A stretch of 64,000 nucleotides of DNA from JANLQX01 sp031423635 (GCA_031423635.1 JANPFX010000077.1:11976-75975); one strand, 5' to 3'. Numbered from the stretch's first letter, positions 9,722 through 18,653 are shown. Numbers and translations: made by a program. The notes: generated by a model not told the origin, from the sequence alone.

Positions 9722-11265
9722 CCCGCGCCCCGGGCGGCCGAGACCGGCGCGCCGTGCGGATCACCGGGCCTGACTCTGCCGACGGGGGGACCCGCCTATC
9801 GGGCGATCGGAGCCTGCAGGTCACCGTCGTCGGCGGCGGGCTCGCCGGCATGGCCGCGGCGGTGTCGCTGGCCGAGCGGGGCGCAGCTGTCACTGTTCGA
9901 GAGGCCGGACCGGTCCTCGGCGGACGGCTCTCCTCCTGGCCCGACACGCTCAACGACGAGGCTGGGGGCGGACCGATCCAGATGGAGCGTGGGTTTCACG
10001 CCTTCTTCCGGCAGTACTACAACGCCCGTGCCCTGCTTCGCCGGGTCGATCCGTCGCTGTCGTTCCTTCGGGCGTGCGATGACTATCCGCTCTTCGGCCC
10101 GAACGGCTCGTTCCAGTCGTTCGCGTCGCTGCCGGCGACGCCGCCGCTGAATCTGGCGGTGCTCGTGAAGCGCACGCCCACCCTGAACCTGGCCGGGCTC
10201 CGAGGCATCAACGGTGATGCGGCGGCGGAGATGCTGGCCTTCGACGGCGACGACACCTATGCCCGCTTCGACCAGATCAGCGCGAAGGAGTACCTCGATC
10301 AGGTCAACTTCCCGGCCGACGCCCGCCGGATGCTCTTCGAGGTGTTCGCCCATTCGTTCTTCAACCCCGAGGAGGTCATGTCGGCGGGCGAGATGCTCAT
10401 GATGTTCCACCTCTACTTCTGCGGCTCGGCCGAGGGGATCCTCTTCGATGTCCTCGACGGCCCGTTCGGAGAGTCCGTGTGGGTCCCGCTGCAGCGCTAC
10501 GCGGAATCGCTCGGCGTCCGCATCACCGTCGGGGATCCGGTCGACCTGCTCCCGGAACCGGGAGACGCCGAGGCCGTGGTGCTGGCGACGAACGTCGACG
10601 CGCTGCGCGGGATCGTCGACACAAATCCGTGGATCGGTCGGGGCGAAACCGAGTGGCTTGCCAAGGTGGCGGCGCGCCGCCAGGCGCCGCCGTTCGCCGT
10701 GCTCCGGCTCTGGCTCGATCGGGACGTGCACCCGGACCGGGCGCCGTTCGCCGGGACGGCAGCGCTCGGCATCCTCGACAACATCTCGTGCGTCCACCGG
10801 TATCAGGACGAGGCCCGGAGCTGGGCCCGCCGCACCGGCGGCAGCGTCGTGGAACTGCACGCCTACGCGCTCCCGGTCTCGCACCATCACGACGAGGCAC
10901 TCGTGCGGCGCGATCTCCTGGAGCAGTTGCGCGGCGTCTACCCGGAGACCCGTGACGCGAAGATCCTCGACGAGCGACTCCTCCTGCGCGCCGACTGCCC
11001 GAGCTTCGAGGTGGGCTCCTTTGCCGGTCGGCTGCCGGTCACGACCCCGCATCCCCGCGTCGTGCTGGCCGGCGACCACGTCCGTCTCTCCTTTCCGACG
11101 GCGCTGATGGAACGGGCGGTGACCAGTGGCTTCCTCGCCGCGAATGCGCTCCTCTCGCCATTGGGGGCGGCACCCGAGCCGATCTGGTCGGTTCCCACCA
11201 GGGGCGTCCTCGCAGGCCTGCAGGCATGGCAGCGTCGTCGACAGGGCAGCCCGGTCGACTCCTGA
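9718..11265 (+). CDS. crtU: FAD-dependent carotenoid desaturase/methyltransferase-type oxidoreductase (CrtU-like)
   Basis: 515 residues. N-terminal dinucleotide-binding motif VVGGGLAGMAAAVSLAERG with the GGRLSSW FAD signature, then ERGFHAFFRQYYNARALLRR, EVFAHSFFNPEEVMSAGEM and FHLYFCGSAEGILFDV, which are the segments I associate with isorenieratene/chlorobactene synthase (CrtU) proteins. The C-terminal VVLAGDHVRLSFPTALMERAVTSG is the FAD-binding end of the amine-oxidase fold. CrtU converts beta-ionone rings of beta- or gamma-carotene to aromatic rings. The GTG at 9718 overlaps the methyltransferase stop by 4 bp. No crtE, crtI, crtB or crtY is present in the window, so carotenoid backbone genes must lie elsewhere if this is functional. 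Confidence 0.75.
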   Translation: MTRAPGGRDRRAVRITGPDSADGGTRLSGDRSLQVTVVGGGLAGMAAAVSLAERGAAVTVREAGPVLGGRLSSWPDTLNDEAGGGPIQMERGFHAFFRQYYNARALLRRVDPSLSFLRACDDYPLFGPNGSFQSFASLPATPPLNLAVLVKRTPTLNLAGLRGINGDAAAEMLAFDGDDTYARFDQISAKEYLDQVNFPADARRMLFEVFAHSFFNPEEVMSAGEMLMMFHLYFCGSAEGILFDVLDGPFGESVWVPLQRYAESLGVRITVGDPVDLLPEPGDAEAVVLATNVDALRGIVDTNPWIGRGETEWLAKVAARRQAPPFAVLRLWLDRDVHPDRAPFAGTAALGILDNISCVHRYQDEARSWARRTGGSVVELHAYALPVSHHHDEALVRRDLLEQLRGVYPETRDAKILDERLLLRADCPSFEVGSFAGRLPVTTPHPRVVLAGDHVRLSFPTALMERAVTSGFLAANALLSPLGAAPEPIWSVPTRGVLAGLQAWQRRRQGSPVDS

Positions 11266-11356
11266 AAGCGATTGCGCGTGTCCGTACACTGGTGCGCGGA
11301 CGCGGTGTCCGAGTCTGGGGCCACAGTCTCGGAACGGAGTGGCAGAAGGGGCAGAC

Positions 11357-13255
11357 GTGGGGAATGTGGTGACGGCCCGGGCGGCGATCGTTCGATCGTC
11401 TGTCGTCGGCATCCTTGGTGCGCTGTACCCCGACCGGGATGCTCACGCGATCTTCGACCGGCTGGGCGCGGTGAGCGAACGTGCGGCCGCGGCTCGAACA
11501 GCGGAGTTATTGGAACGGGACCGCGCCGCTGAACTGACGCCGGACTGGTTCCATTCCAACACGATGATCGGCTACGTGGCGTACGCGGATCGGTTCGGTG
11601 GTGATCTCGGCGGCGTCACCAAGCACCTCGACTATCTCGGTGAGCTCGGGATCACCTACGTGCACCTGATGTCGGTCATGCGTCCACGCGACGGCGAGAA
11701 CGACGGCGGCTACGCCATCGCCGATTATCGCGACGTCGATCCTTCTCTCGGCACGATCGACGACCTACGCGCGCTTATCACCGACCTGCACGAGCGGAAC
11801 ATGGTGGTGTGCATCGATCTCGTGATGAATCACACCGCCGACACACACCCGTGGGCTCTCGAAGCGATGGCCGGCGATGAAGCAAAGCGCGCATATTTTC
11901 TCACCTACCCCGACCGCGTCGAGCCCGACCGTTGGGAACGCAGCCTTCCCGAGGTGTTCCCCACCATGGCGCCCGGCAACTTCACGTGGAACGACGCGTT
12001 GGGCCGATGGGTGTGGACAACGTTCAATTCGTTCCAGTGGGACCTGAACTACGCCAATCCCGACGTGCTCGTCGAGATGCTCGATGTCATGTGCTTCCTC
12101 GCGAATCTTGGCGTCGACGTGCTGCGCCTCGATGCGGTGGCCTTCACCTGGAAGCGTCAGGGGACGAACTGTCAGAACCAGCCGGAGGCCCATTTGATCG
12201 CCCAAGTGCTCCGGGCGATGCTGGGCGTCGCCGCACCGGTGACGATCCTGCAGGCCGAAGCGATCGTCGGACCCGACGACCTGGTGCACTACCTCGGTGC
12301 CTACGGGTCGCGTCAGCGTCGCGAGTGTGAGCTCGCCTATCACAACCAACTCATGGTCATGGGGTGGTCGGCGCTCGCCGAGCAGAACGTGCGGCTCGCC
12401 ACCCAGGCGCTCGCGCGCATGTCGCAGATCCCGTCGTGGGCCACGTGGTGCACCTACGTGCGATGCCACGACGACATCGGCTGGGCGGTGACCGACGAAG
12501 ACGCCGGGCGGGTCGGGCTGTCGGGAGGTGCGCACCGCCGGTTCCTCGCCGAGTTCTACCGCGGCGCGTTCGCCGGGAGCTATTCGTCCGGTGTCGCATT
12601 TTCCGCCAACGACGACACCGGGGACGAGCGCACGAGCGGATCGGCCGCCGCGCTCGTCGGGATCGACAGCGCGCGTCGTAGCGGTGATCTTGTCGCGTTG
12701 GATCTCGGGGTCCGTCGCCTGCTGATGCTCTACGGGTTGGCGTTCTCCTTCGGTGGGATCCCGCTCGTCTACATGGGCGATGAGCTGGCGTTGGCCAATG
12801 ACCATACGTACACAGATGATCCAGCCCATGCGACGGACAGTCGATGGATCCACCGGCCGATGATGGACTGGTCCGCCGCCGAACGACGTCGGGATCCGAG
12901 CACGATCGAAGGTCGGGTCTTCGCCCGGTTCCGACAGTTGGCCGCGGCGCGTGCCGCCGCGCCAGAACTCCGTTCGGGCGGAACCATCGAGGCGTTCTCG
13001 ACCGGCAGCGATCGGGTGCTCGGCATCCGCCGTTGGCACCCGCTTCACGGCCCGGTGCTCATCGTTGCCTCGTTCTCCGCCGAGACGGTGACCATTGCTC
13101 CGGTCGGTGCGCCGCCGGCGGGCGACGTATGGTTCGACGCGCTCAACGGTGAGCGGGTCCGTGGTGACGTGCCGCTGTCGCTGAGTGGCTACGCGATGCG
13201 CTGGCTGGTCGTCGCTCCGGAGCATTCCGTCGTACCCGCTCCCGGTCCACGCTGA
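11357..13255 (+). CDS. Amylosucrase (GH13 family)
   Basis: 632 residues, the usual length of amylosucrase. It splits sucrose and transfers glucose to a growing alpha-1,4-glucan, or releases it. GH13 regions in order: VCIDLVMNHTAD (region I), GVDVLRLDAVAF (region II, nucleophile Asp), ILQAEAIV (region III, acid/base Glu), TYVRCHDDIGW (region IV; RCHDDIGW is the amylosucrase form). DRFGGDLGGVTKHLDYL and NDGGYAIADYRDV are also typical. A GTG at 11357 is chosen because GAAGGGG lies about 6 bp upstream; GTGs 9 and 12 bp further on are possible. Convergent with the Rieske gene. Why it sits between carotenoid-like genes is unclear. Confidence 0.88.
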   Translation: MGNVVTARAAIVRSSVVGILGALYPDRDAHAIFDRLGAVSERAAAARTAELLERDRAAELTPDWFHSNTMIGYVAYADRFGGDLGGVTKHLDYLGELGITYVHLMSVMRPRDGENDGGYAIADYRDVDPSLGTIDDLRALITDLHERNMVVCIDLVMNHTADTHPWALEAMAGDEAKRAYFLTYPDRVEPDRWERSLPEVFPTMAPGNFTWNDALGRWVWTTFNSFQWDLNYANPDVLVEMLDVMCFLANLGVDVLRLDAVAFTWKRQGTNCQNQPEAHLIAQVLRAMLGVAAPVTILQAEAIVGPDDLVHYLGAYGSRQRRECELAYHNQLMVMGWSALAEQNVRLATQALARMSQIPSWATWCTYVRCHDDIGWAVTDEDAGRVGLSGGAHRRFLAEFYRGAFAGSYSSGVAFSANDDTGDERTSGSAAALVGIDSARRSGDLVALDLGVRRLLMLYGLAFSFGGIPLVYMGDELALANDHTYTDDPAHATDSRWIHRPMMDWSAAERRRDPSTIEGRVFARFRQLAAARAAAPELRSGGTIEAFSTGSDRVLGIRRWHPLHGPVLIVASFSAETVTIAPVGAPPAGDVWFDALNGERVRGDVPLSLSGYAMRWLVVAPEHSVVPAPGPR

Positions 13256-13366
13256 TTCCCTACGAGGTTGGCCCGGCCGCGGTGTTGCCCGTACTGCGGG
13301 CCGGTGCGGTCTCCTACGGCTTCCCGGGTAGCTGTGCTGTCGGCACGTCGGGGACTTTTGGCGGAC

Positions 13367-14323
13367 TCAGGGTTGGCCGGGCCGCCATCCACGGGCGCGA
13401 AGGGCGTAGGTGCGCTCGGCGTACCGGGCGTCGTCGCGCCACAGGCGTGTGGCCATCGCGGCGATGATCGGCCTTGCGACAGATGCTCCCTTGAGCATCG
13501 TGGCGAAACCGGGGCGTTCGCTCGTGACCAGCGTCGCCTCGATGACGGCCGTGCGTGGTGCCACCCCGGGCGCCGCCGGCGCCATCGGCGTGGCGTGGGT
13601 TTCGACGACCGATCCGGTCCCTTCGCCGCCGATGATCGTCATGACGATGGTCCGCGGATCCGGGCAGTCGAATCGGGCTTCCACCTCGACGCGGTGACGG
13701 GGCGTGACCCGGTAGGCCACGCGGAGGTCAAGTGCGTCGTCGGTGGCGGCCAGCACCTCGAGTGAGGAGAAGGCATACGGATGGAAATGGACGCCATGCC
13801 ACGGGTCGAGTCGGTTGGCGAGCACATCGGCCGGCTCGGCCGTGACATCGCGACGGATGACGGCGTCGAGAAAGCGGTCGGGCCGCTTCGTGATGATCGG
13901 CGCATCGGTGTTCTCCTCCGCGCCGTGATGGAGTTGGACCCACACCAGCACCCCGTCATCATGGACGGCGAGCGGAGACCAACGGCCTTGGCCGTCGACG
14001 CGCTCGCCCCGCCGGGCGGGTAGCGCCAGCCCGTGCCAGGGGCAGACGAGGCTGCCGGCCCCGTTCACCCGGCCGTCGGCGAGATGCGCCCCGAGATGGG
14101 GACACGCCGCCGGGGCCGCAGCGACACCCTCATCGCCGACCCAGGTGACCAGTTCGAGGCCGTCGACAGTGTGGCGCTGGGGCCGGGAGGGCCTGGAGCG
14201 GAGGGTTCGTCGGGACCCCAGCACGAACCACCCGCCGCTCGGCTTGGCGAGTGCGCGGCTGAGCGCCGACGCAATCGAAGGGCCGTGCGCCTGCTTCCAG
14301 TCGGGTTCCCGTCGTGGCGGCAT
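13367..14323 (-). CDS. Rieske [2Fe-2S] protein, DUF5914-like
   Basis: 318 residues. A Rieske domain occupies about residues 60-150 with CPHLGAHL and CPWHGLAL, the CxH...CxxH pair that binds the 2Fe-2S cluster. The C-terminal half is a START-like/DUF5914 region with no visible mononuclear iron triad, so I do not call it a ring hydroxylase. Proteins of this kind are found next to crtU in actinobacterial carotenoid clusters, which fits the CrtT/CrtU pair 2 kb away. A TTG at 14332 is in frame, but the ATG at 14323 is preferred. It is convergent with the amylosucrase gene. Confidence 0.75.
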   Translation of the reverse strand: MPPRREPDWKQAHGPSIASALSRALAKPSGGWFVLGSRRTLRSRPSRPQRHTVDGLELVTWVGDEGVAAAPAACPHLGAHLADGRVNGAGSLVCPWHGLALPARRGERVDGQGRWSPLAVHDDGVLVWVQLHHGAEENTDAPIITKRPDRFLDAVIRRDVTAEPADVLANRLDPWHGVHFHPYAFSSLEVLAATDDALDLRVAYRVTPRHRVEVEARFDCPDPRTIVMTIIGGEGTGSVVETHATPMAPAAPGVAPRTAVIEATLVTSERPGFATMLKGASVARPIIAAMATRLWRDDARYAERTYALRARGWRPGQP

Positions 14324-14384
14324 CCGGCCCAACGCTAACGGGAAGCAGCCGTCGCAGGGCTCCCGACCTTCGGGAATATGAGGC

Positions 14385-14422
14385 GGTCCCCGGGGAGGCG
14401 GCGGAGCCTCAACCCGGGGACC
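14385..14422 (-). other. GC-rich nested hairpin between the lactonase-like gene and the Rieske gene
   Basis: A 9-bp perfect stem (14385-14393 with 14414-14422) encloses a second 5-bp stem GAGGC/GCCTC (14395-14399 with 14406-14410). It lies 78 bp past the stop of the upstream minus-strand gene and 62 bp before the Rieske start. No T-run follows, so it may be a 3'-end structure or part of the Rieske 5' leader. The rest of the 177-bp gap shows nothing I recognise. Confidence 0.5.
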
Positions 14423-14500
14423 TCACCGGAGCAGGTGGCGGGAACCTGAACCGGTGTGCTCCGTATCGTAGGTGAATCACCCATACAACGGAAGGGAGCT

Positions 14501-15580
14501 TCAGGGACGCCACCCAACCGCGGCAAAACCCGACACGGCGGTCACCGGCCACACGGAGCGGACGTCGGCGGTCATGGACGGTCCCAACCGCAACCTGCGG
14601 AGCTCCCCGCCACGCGTGCAGGCGAGAAGGAGGTCGCCGGTGGCGGTCCACGCTCCGAACCGGGCACCGCAACCGGGTGTCGCCCAACGACGAGTCTCTC
14701 CCTCGGAAGTGACGCCGACGAGTTCGTCGGTCCCACGACTGATCACGACCACCATCGGGCCAGTTCCGGTGGCGGCATCAGGCCGGACGACCACGTCGGC
14801 CGGCGTGGACCCGTCGAGCGCGATCCGACGCACGAGGGACAGCCGACCTTTGTCGAAGCTCCACCACGAGAGGCCTCCCCGCAACTCCTCGGAGACGACG
14901 AGGGTGAACGGGTCGGCGAACACCGCAGTCCTCGGTCCGGTGCCGGCGGGAAGCCGCTCGGTGCGAAGGAGGCCGAGAGTGCGTGCATCGAAGACATGCA
15001 GCGAATCCGTGCCGAGATCGGCAACGACCAGGTAGCGATCGTCGGTCGAGACGGCGATCGAATGCGCATGGGGACCCAGCTGCCGCCTGGGGTCGGGGCC
15101 TCGGCCGACGGGGAGGAGGACACGTTTCGCCGCCTTGGGCACTCCTCGTTCGTCGAGGATGACCCGGGTGATGCTGCCGTCGGTGTAACCGGCGACAAAA
15201 GCCGTTCGGCCCTTGGAATCGAGTGCGATGTGGACCGGACCGGTCCCGGTCGCCGCCCTTCCTATCTCCCGCCATTCCTTCGCCGTCGGCGTGATGGCGA
15301 CCAGCACGCGATTCGCAGGTCCCGACTCCTTCGTGACGTAGAACACCGGGAGGGTCGGATGGGCGACCACGTAGGTCAGCCCCGAGAGCCCGCCGACGGT
15401 GGGTGAGACACTGCCATCCGCTCCGAGGCTCAACGGGCCGGATGCTCGGGGTGAGACAGCGAGAACGACATCCGCTGGCGTCTCGGCGGGTGATGCGCCG
15501 GGAGCGCTCGGCGCCGCGAAAACGGCGGACGCCAGGCAGACGGCCCCAAGGAGGCCCGTCCTCCCCACTCCGCGCACCAT
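14501..15580 (-). CDS. Secreted beta-propeller protein (YncE/lactonase-like)
   Basis: 359 residues starting with a Sec signal peptide (GRTGLLGAVCLASAVFAAPSAPGA, hydrophobic core then Ala-Pro cleavage area). The remainder shows repeating blocks of about 45 residues such as VHIALDSKGRTAFVAGYTDGSITRV, HSIAVSTDDRYLVVADLGTDSLHVFDA and GPRTAVFADPFTLVVSEE, which is the YVTN/lactonase seven-bladed propeller pattern. Catalytic identity cannot be assigned; 6-phosphogluconolactonases share this fold but so do many binding proteins. Start ATG at 15580 overlaps the stop of the upstream gene by one base (TGATG), so it belongs to a three-gene minus-strand operon with the two genes before it. Confidence 0.75.
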   Translation of the reverse strand: MVRGVGRTGLLGAVCLASAVFAAPSAPGASPAETPADVVLAVSPRASGPLSLGADGSVSPTVGGLSGLTYVVAHPTLPVFYVTKESGPANRVLVAITPTAKEWREIGRAATGTGPVHIALDSKGRTAFVAGYTDGSITRVILDERGVPKAAKRVLLPVGRGPDPRRQLGPHAHSIAVSTDDRYLVVADLGTDSLHVFDARTLGLLRTERLPAGTGPRTAVFADPFTLVVSEELRGGLSWWSFDKGRLSLVRRIALDGSTPADVVVRPDAATGTGPMVVVISRGTDELVGVTSEGETRRWATPGCGARFGAWTATGDLLLACTRGGELRRLRLGPSMTADVRSVWPVTAVSGFAAVGWRP

Positions 15581-16788
15581 CAGCGTTCCTTGAGGCTCAC
15601 GATGAGGTTGTTGCGGTCGTCGGCGACGAGCAGTGAGCCGTCCGGCATCGGAATCACCCCGACCGGTCCGCCCAGGTTCTGGGTCTCGTCGTTGGCCAGA
15701 TCCTTTTCGCCCCAGTCGTCGATCACGGCGATGGGATCACCGACCGGACGGCCCTGCGCGTCGACATCGAAGGAGATGAGGCGATGCCCGGTGTCGCGGT
15801 AGCCGTGGAGGGACACGATCAACCGGCCGGCGAACTTTGCCGGGGCGTTCGGTCCGGTCCAGTACGTGAGCCCGAGCGGTGCACTGTGCGCGGGCAGAAG
15901 GCGGAAGGGCTTCGTGGTCTGCCCGCAGGCGAACGTGCGGAACTCGGGTGACGGGACCGCGTTGTCGTAGCAGTGGGGCCAGCCGTAGTCGTTCACCGTG
16001 GTGCGATCGAGCACGTTCAGCTCATCGTGCGGGAGTGTCTCGTCGTCGAGCTTCGGATCGGCCGCCGTTATGTCGTCGCGTCCATTCTCGACCTGCACCA
16101 GCGTCCCCGAGCTGTGCTCGGCGAAACCCATGGAGTTCCGCAACCCGCGGGCGACGAGAGTCCACGCACCGACGCGACCTTCGGGCCACGTCATCGCGTA
16201 GCGGCGGACCACTGCCACCGCGTCGCGCCCGATCGCCGCCGGGCAGGCCGGCCGACCCTTGGACTTCTCGCAGTTGTTGGTGTCGGACCCGAGGCTGACC
16301 AGAAGCGAGCGATCCCGGGTGAAGAGGAGCTGGGTCAGCGGATGCAGACCGCGGGCGGGGAGGCGGGGTGTCGACGAGCGGCCCCCGATCACGTCATCGC
16401 GCGCCGGCTTGTCGAGCGTCGGGTCGAAGCGGAACACCGAGCCGGCAACGCCGACGTAGGCCTTGTTGTCGGGGCCCAGCGCCAGGCCGAACGGTCGGTC
16501 GAGGCCGGAGAACACGACGGTGCGTCGCCACACTCCTGCGCTGTTTCGGTCCAGGCGGGAAAGCCGGCCCTGGCCCTTCGTCCAGCTGAACTCGGTCACG
16601 AGGATCCGGGCATCGCTCATGGCGAGGAGTCCGCGGGGGGCGCGAAGTCCGGACGCGACAACGGCCATCTTCAGCGACGGATGGACGCGCACGTCAAGCC
16701 TTCCCGGCCCTTCGGCGGAAGCCGACCCGGCCAGCGCGGCGACAGACATCGCCGCGCCGACGACCGCGGCGGTCGCCGCCTTCCTCAC
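15580..16788 (-). CDS. Secreted glucose/sorbosone dehydrogenase-like beta-propeller protein
   Basis: 402 residues. Signal peptide with MAMSVAALAGSASAEG-type cleavage region following a short basic start. Blocks such as GLRAPRGLLAMSD, GLDRPFGLALGPDNKAYVG, GLRNSMGFAEHSSGTLVQVENGRD, VNDYGWPHCYDNA and APLGLTYWTGPNAPAKFAGRL follow the PF07995 (GSDH, soluble PQQ-type propeller) pattern. Whether it binds PQQ is not shown by sequence. The GTG at 16788 overlaps the preceding stop (GTGA) and places the signal peptide at the N-terminus. C-terminal PDGSLLVADDRNNLIVSL is the last blade. Likely acts outside the membrane with its downstream propeller partner. Confidence 0.78.
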   Translation of the reverse strand: MRKAATAAVVGAAMSVAALAGSASAEGPGRLDVRVHPSLKMAVVASGLRAPRGLLAMSDARILVTEFSWTKGQGRLSRLDRNSAGVWRRTVVFSGLDRPFGLALGPDNKAYVGVAGSVFRFDPTLDKPARDDVIGGRSSTPRLPARGLHPLTQLLFTRDRSLLVSLGSDTNNCEKSKGRPACPAAIGRDAVAVVRRYAMTWPEGRVGAWTLVARGLRNSMGFAEHSSGTLVQVENGRDDITAADPKLDDETLPHDELNVLDRTTVNDYGWPHCYDNAVPSPEFRTFACGQTTKPFRLLPAHSAPLGLTYWTGPNAPAKFAGRLIVSLHGYRDTGHRLISFDVDAQGRPVGDPIAVIDDWGEKDLANDETQNLGGPVGVIPMPDGSLLVADDRNNLIVSLKER

Positions 16789-17426
16789 GCCTGCTTCCCG
16801 ACGAAGGTCACGCCGGATCCGCCCTCGCTCGACCATTCGCCCACGGGGCTGCGCAGCAAGGTGGTCGTCGAAGGAACGAGGGCGAGTGCATTGGATCCGG
16901 CGAGCCGCAGGGTGCGCGCCCGCCGGTCGGCGAGCCAGGTGTCGCTCCCGGGCAGGATCGCCATGCCGGTGATGAGTCCCAGTCCGATGGTGAACGCGCC
17001 GCCGCGGGGATCGAGCATCGGATCACCGAGCGCCGATGCGGCGCCGCCCTCGGCGATGATCGGGACACCGCGGGCGAATGCATCGAGCACCGCGGACCAG
17101 GCGGGCGACCCCGCCATCACCGATCGGAGATGGAGCGGCTGGCCGCCGGTGAACAGGAGTGCCTCGGCCGACGCGATCACCGCCACGTGCTCGGGGTCAT
17201 AGGCATCGTGGCGAGTGAGCACCCCGCTCGTGACGACCGTGACGCCGAGGGGGGCGAACCATTCGGCGGCCGACATGGTTGCTGCGGTGGGGTCCTCGAA
17301 CGCTGCGGCGGTCGGCACGACGGAGAGCGTACGTGCCGTGCCCAGTACGCGCCGGGCGACGTCTGTGCTGGCCAGCCACCCCGAACCTCCGTGCAGGGCC
17401 AGCCATCCGGTCGTTGCTGCGTTCAC
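16785..17426 (-). CDS. Cyanophycinase / peptidase S51-like protein, probably without hydrolase activity
   Basis: 213 residues with the class I glutamine amidotransferase-like fold of the S51 family: LALHGGSGW at the start, TVVPTAAA-like strand, EALLFTGGQPLHL (position of GGGN), and GVPIIAEGGAASALGDPML where family members have GTSAGA. The nucleophile Ser of the GxSAGA elbow is replaced by Gly here, so peptidase or cyanophycinase activity is unlikely; this is a direct reading of the sequence. The GTG at 17426 is preceded by AAGGAGG with 6 bp spacing. It heads the operon with two secreted propeller genes (4-bp overlap with the next). Role unknown. Confidence 0.65.
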   Translation of the reverse strand: MNAATTGWLALHGGSGWLASTDVARRVLGTARTLSVVPTAAAFEDPTAATMSAAEWFAPLGVTVVTSGVLTRHDAYDPEHVAVIASAEALLFTGGQPLHLRSVMAGSPAWSAVLDAFARGVPIIAEGGAASALGDPMLDPRGGAFTIGLGLITGMAILPGSDTWLADRRARTLRLAGSNALALVPSTTTLLRSPVGEWSSEGGSGVTFVGKQA

Positions 17427-17526
17427 CCGAGCCTCCTTGTTTGGTGCGTCGCCGACTTCACGCGAAGCGTTTTGGGTACGCGTCTCGACTTGCGGGACGT
17501 TAGTGCCTCGCGTCTACGGTTCCCTG

Positions 17527-18438
17527 ATGGCAACAGCACCCGAGACCACCGCGACTTCCGAGGACTCGGCGCAACCGTCGGGCTTGCGAACGGTCGGAAT
17601 CGTCGGTTCCGGCATCATGGGCGCGGGCGTGGCTGAGGTTGTCGCCCGGGCCGGGTTCGACGTCATCGTCGCCTCGCGGAGCCAGGAACGGGCCGACGAG
17701 ACTGCAGCGTCCTTCGCGTCGTCACTGAACCGGCAGGTCGAGCGGGGCAAGCTCACCCTCGACGAACGTGACGCTGCGCGGGCCCGCCTCTCGACGACCA
17801 ACGACATGCACAACCTTGTGGGATGCGATCTCGTTCTCGAGTCGATCGTCGAGGACCTCGAGCGCAAGCGTGACGTCTTCGGGGTGCTCGACGAGGTGTG
17901 CCAACCCGGTGCGATCCTGGCCACCAACACCTCGACGCTGCCGGTGGTCGAGCTCGCCATGCGGACCAAGCGGCCTCAGTTGGTGTGCGGGATCCACTTC
18001 TTCAACCCGGCCCCGGCGATGTCACTTGTCGAGGTTGTCAACCAGATCACCGCCGCGCCGACAACCGTCGCCCGGGCACAGGCGTTTGCCCGTGAGTGCG
18101 GGAAGGACCCCGTGGTGGTCAAGGACCGGGCCGGGTTCATCGTCAACGCCCTGCTCTTCCCGTACCTGAACAACGCGGTGCGCCTGCTGGAGAACGGCGT
18201 CGCCGGCCGCGACGACATGGACAAGGCGATGAAGGGCGGCTGCGGGTTCCCGATGGGGCCGTTCGCCCTCCTCGACCTGGTCGGCATCGATACGAGCGTG
18301 GCCATCCTCGAAGCCCTTTTCACCGAGACCCGTGACCCTCACGTGTCACCCCAGCCGCTGCTGCGTCGCATGGTCACGGCGAACATGCTCGGACGCAAGA
18401 CCGGCGTCGGGTTCTACGAGTACCCCAAACGCTCGTAG
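17527..18438 (+). CDS. 3-hydroxyacyl-CoA (3-hydroxybutyryl-CoA) dehydrogenase
   Basis: 303 residues, the size of stand-alone short-chain HBD enzymes. The NAD(P)-binding motif TVGIVGSGIMGAGVAEVVARAG begins near residue 22 after a polar lead. LVLESIVEDLERK, LATNTSTLPV, GIHFFNPAPAMSLVEVV (catalytic His), and KDRAGFIVNALLFPYLNNAVRLLE are the family signatures. It interconverts acetoacetyl-CoA and (S)-3-hydroxybutyryl-CoA. With thiolase, enoyl-CoA hydratase and Ccr elsewhere in the window it could supply crotonyl-CoA to the ethylmalonyl-CoA pathway. The gene is monocistronic, divergent from the S51-like gene. Confidence 0.9.
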   Translation: MATAPETTATSEDSAQPSGLRTVGIVGSGIMGAGVAEVVARAGFDVIVASRSQERADETAASFASSLNRQVERGKLTLDERDAARARLSTTNDMHNLVGCDLVLESIVEDLERKRDVFGVLDEVCQPGAILATNTSTLPVVELAMRTKRPQLVCGIHFFNPAPAMSLVEVVNQITAAPTTVARAQAFARECGKDPVVVKDRAGFIVNALLFPYLNNAVRLLENGVAGRDDMDKAMKGGCGFPMGPFALLDLVGIDTSVAILEALFTETRDPHVSPQPLLRRMVTANMLGRKTGVGFYEYPKRS

Positions 18439-18486
18439 GTCTTTGCCGCGGCCTCCGATCTGGCCCGCGTCACCGCCGGCGGTCCG

Positions 18487-18566
18487 CCGCACATCGGTCG
18501 GGCTGTGCCGCACAACCCACCGAAACACCCCTTCTTGCGCAGCATTTAGCCGATGTGCGGCACAGC
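18487..18566. promoter_or_regulatory. Nested inverted repeats upstream of the adenylate cyclase gene
   Basis: In the 215-bp gap between the dehydrogenase and cyclase genes, CCGCACATCGG (18487-18497) is repeated inverted at 18550-18560, and GCTGTGCCGCAC (18502-18513) inverted at 18555-18566; the right-hand arm is shared. GCCGCACA also occurs as a direct repeat at 18486 and 18507. This could be an operator cluster for the cyclase gene or a large terminator for the dehydrogenase gene; there is no T-run, which slightly favours an operator. Confidence 0.5.
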
Positions 18567-18653
18567 ACCCGTGTGGTGCGGCAGAGCGGGTTGGATGTGT
18601 GGCGGTATCGGCCGGACACGACAGCGTGCTGCGGCAGTATCGTCGTCCGGGCG

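Noticed and set aside
9796..11412. 538-codon minus-strand frame across the CrtU-like gene
   Set aside because: Shadow of a well-supported gene on the plus strand; no motif and no ribosome-binding site.
13367..14323. Ring-hydroxylating dioxygenase alpha subunit
   Set aside because: Rieske cluster motif is present but the mononuclear iron triad is not visible; DUF5914-like protein is the safer call.
14385..14422. tRNA or riboswitch
   Set aside because: Strong nested hairpin but no acceptor stem, T-loop or known riboswitch core can be placed.
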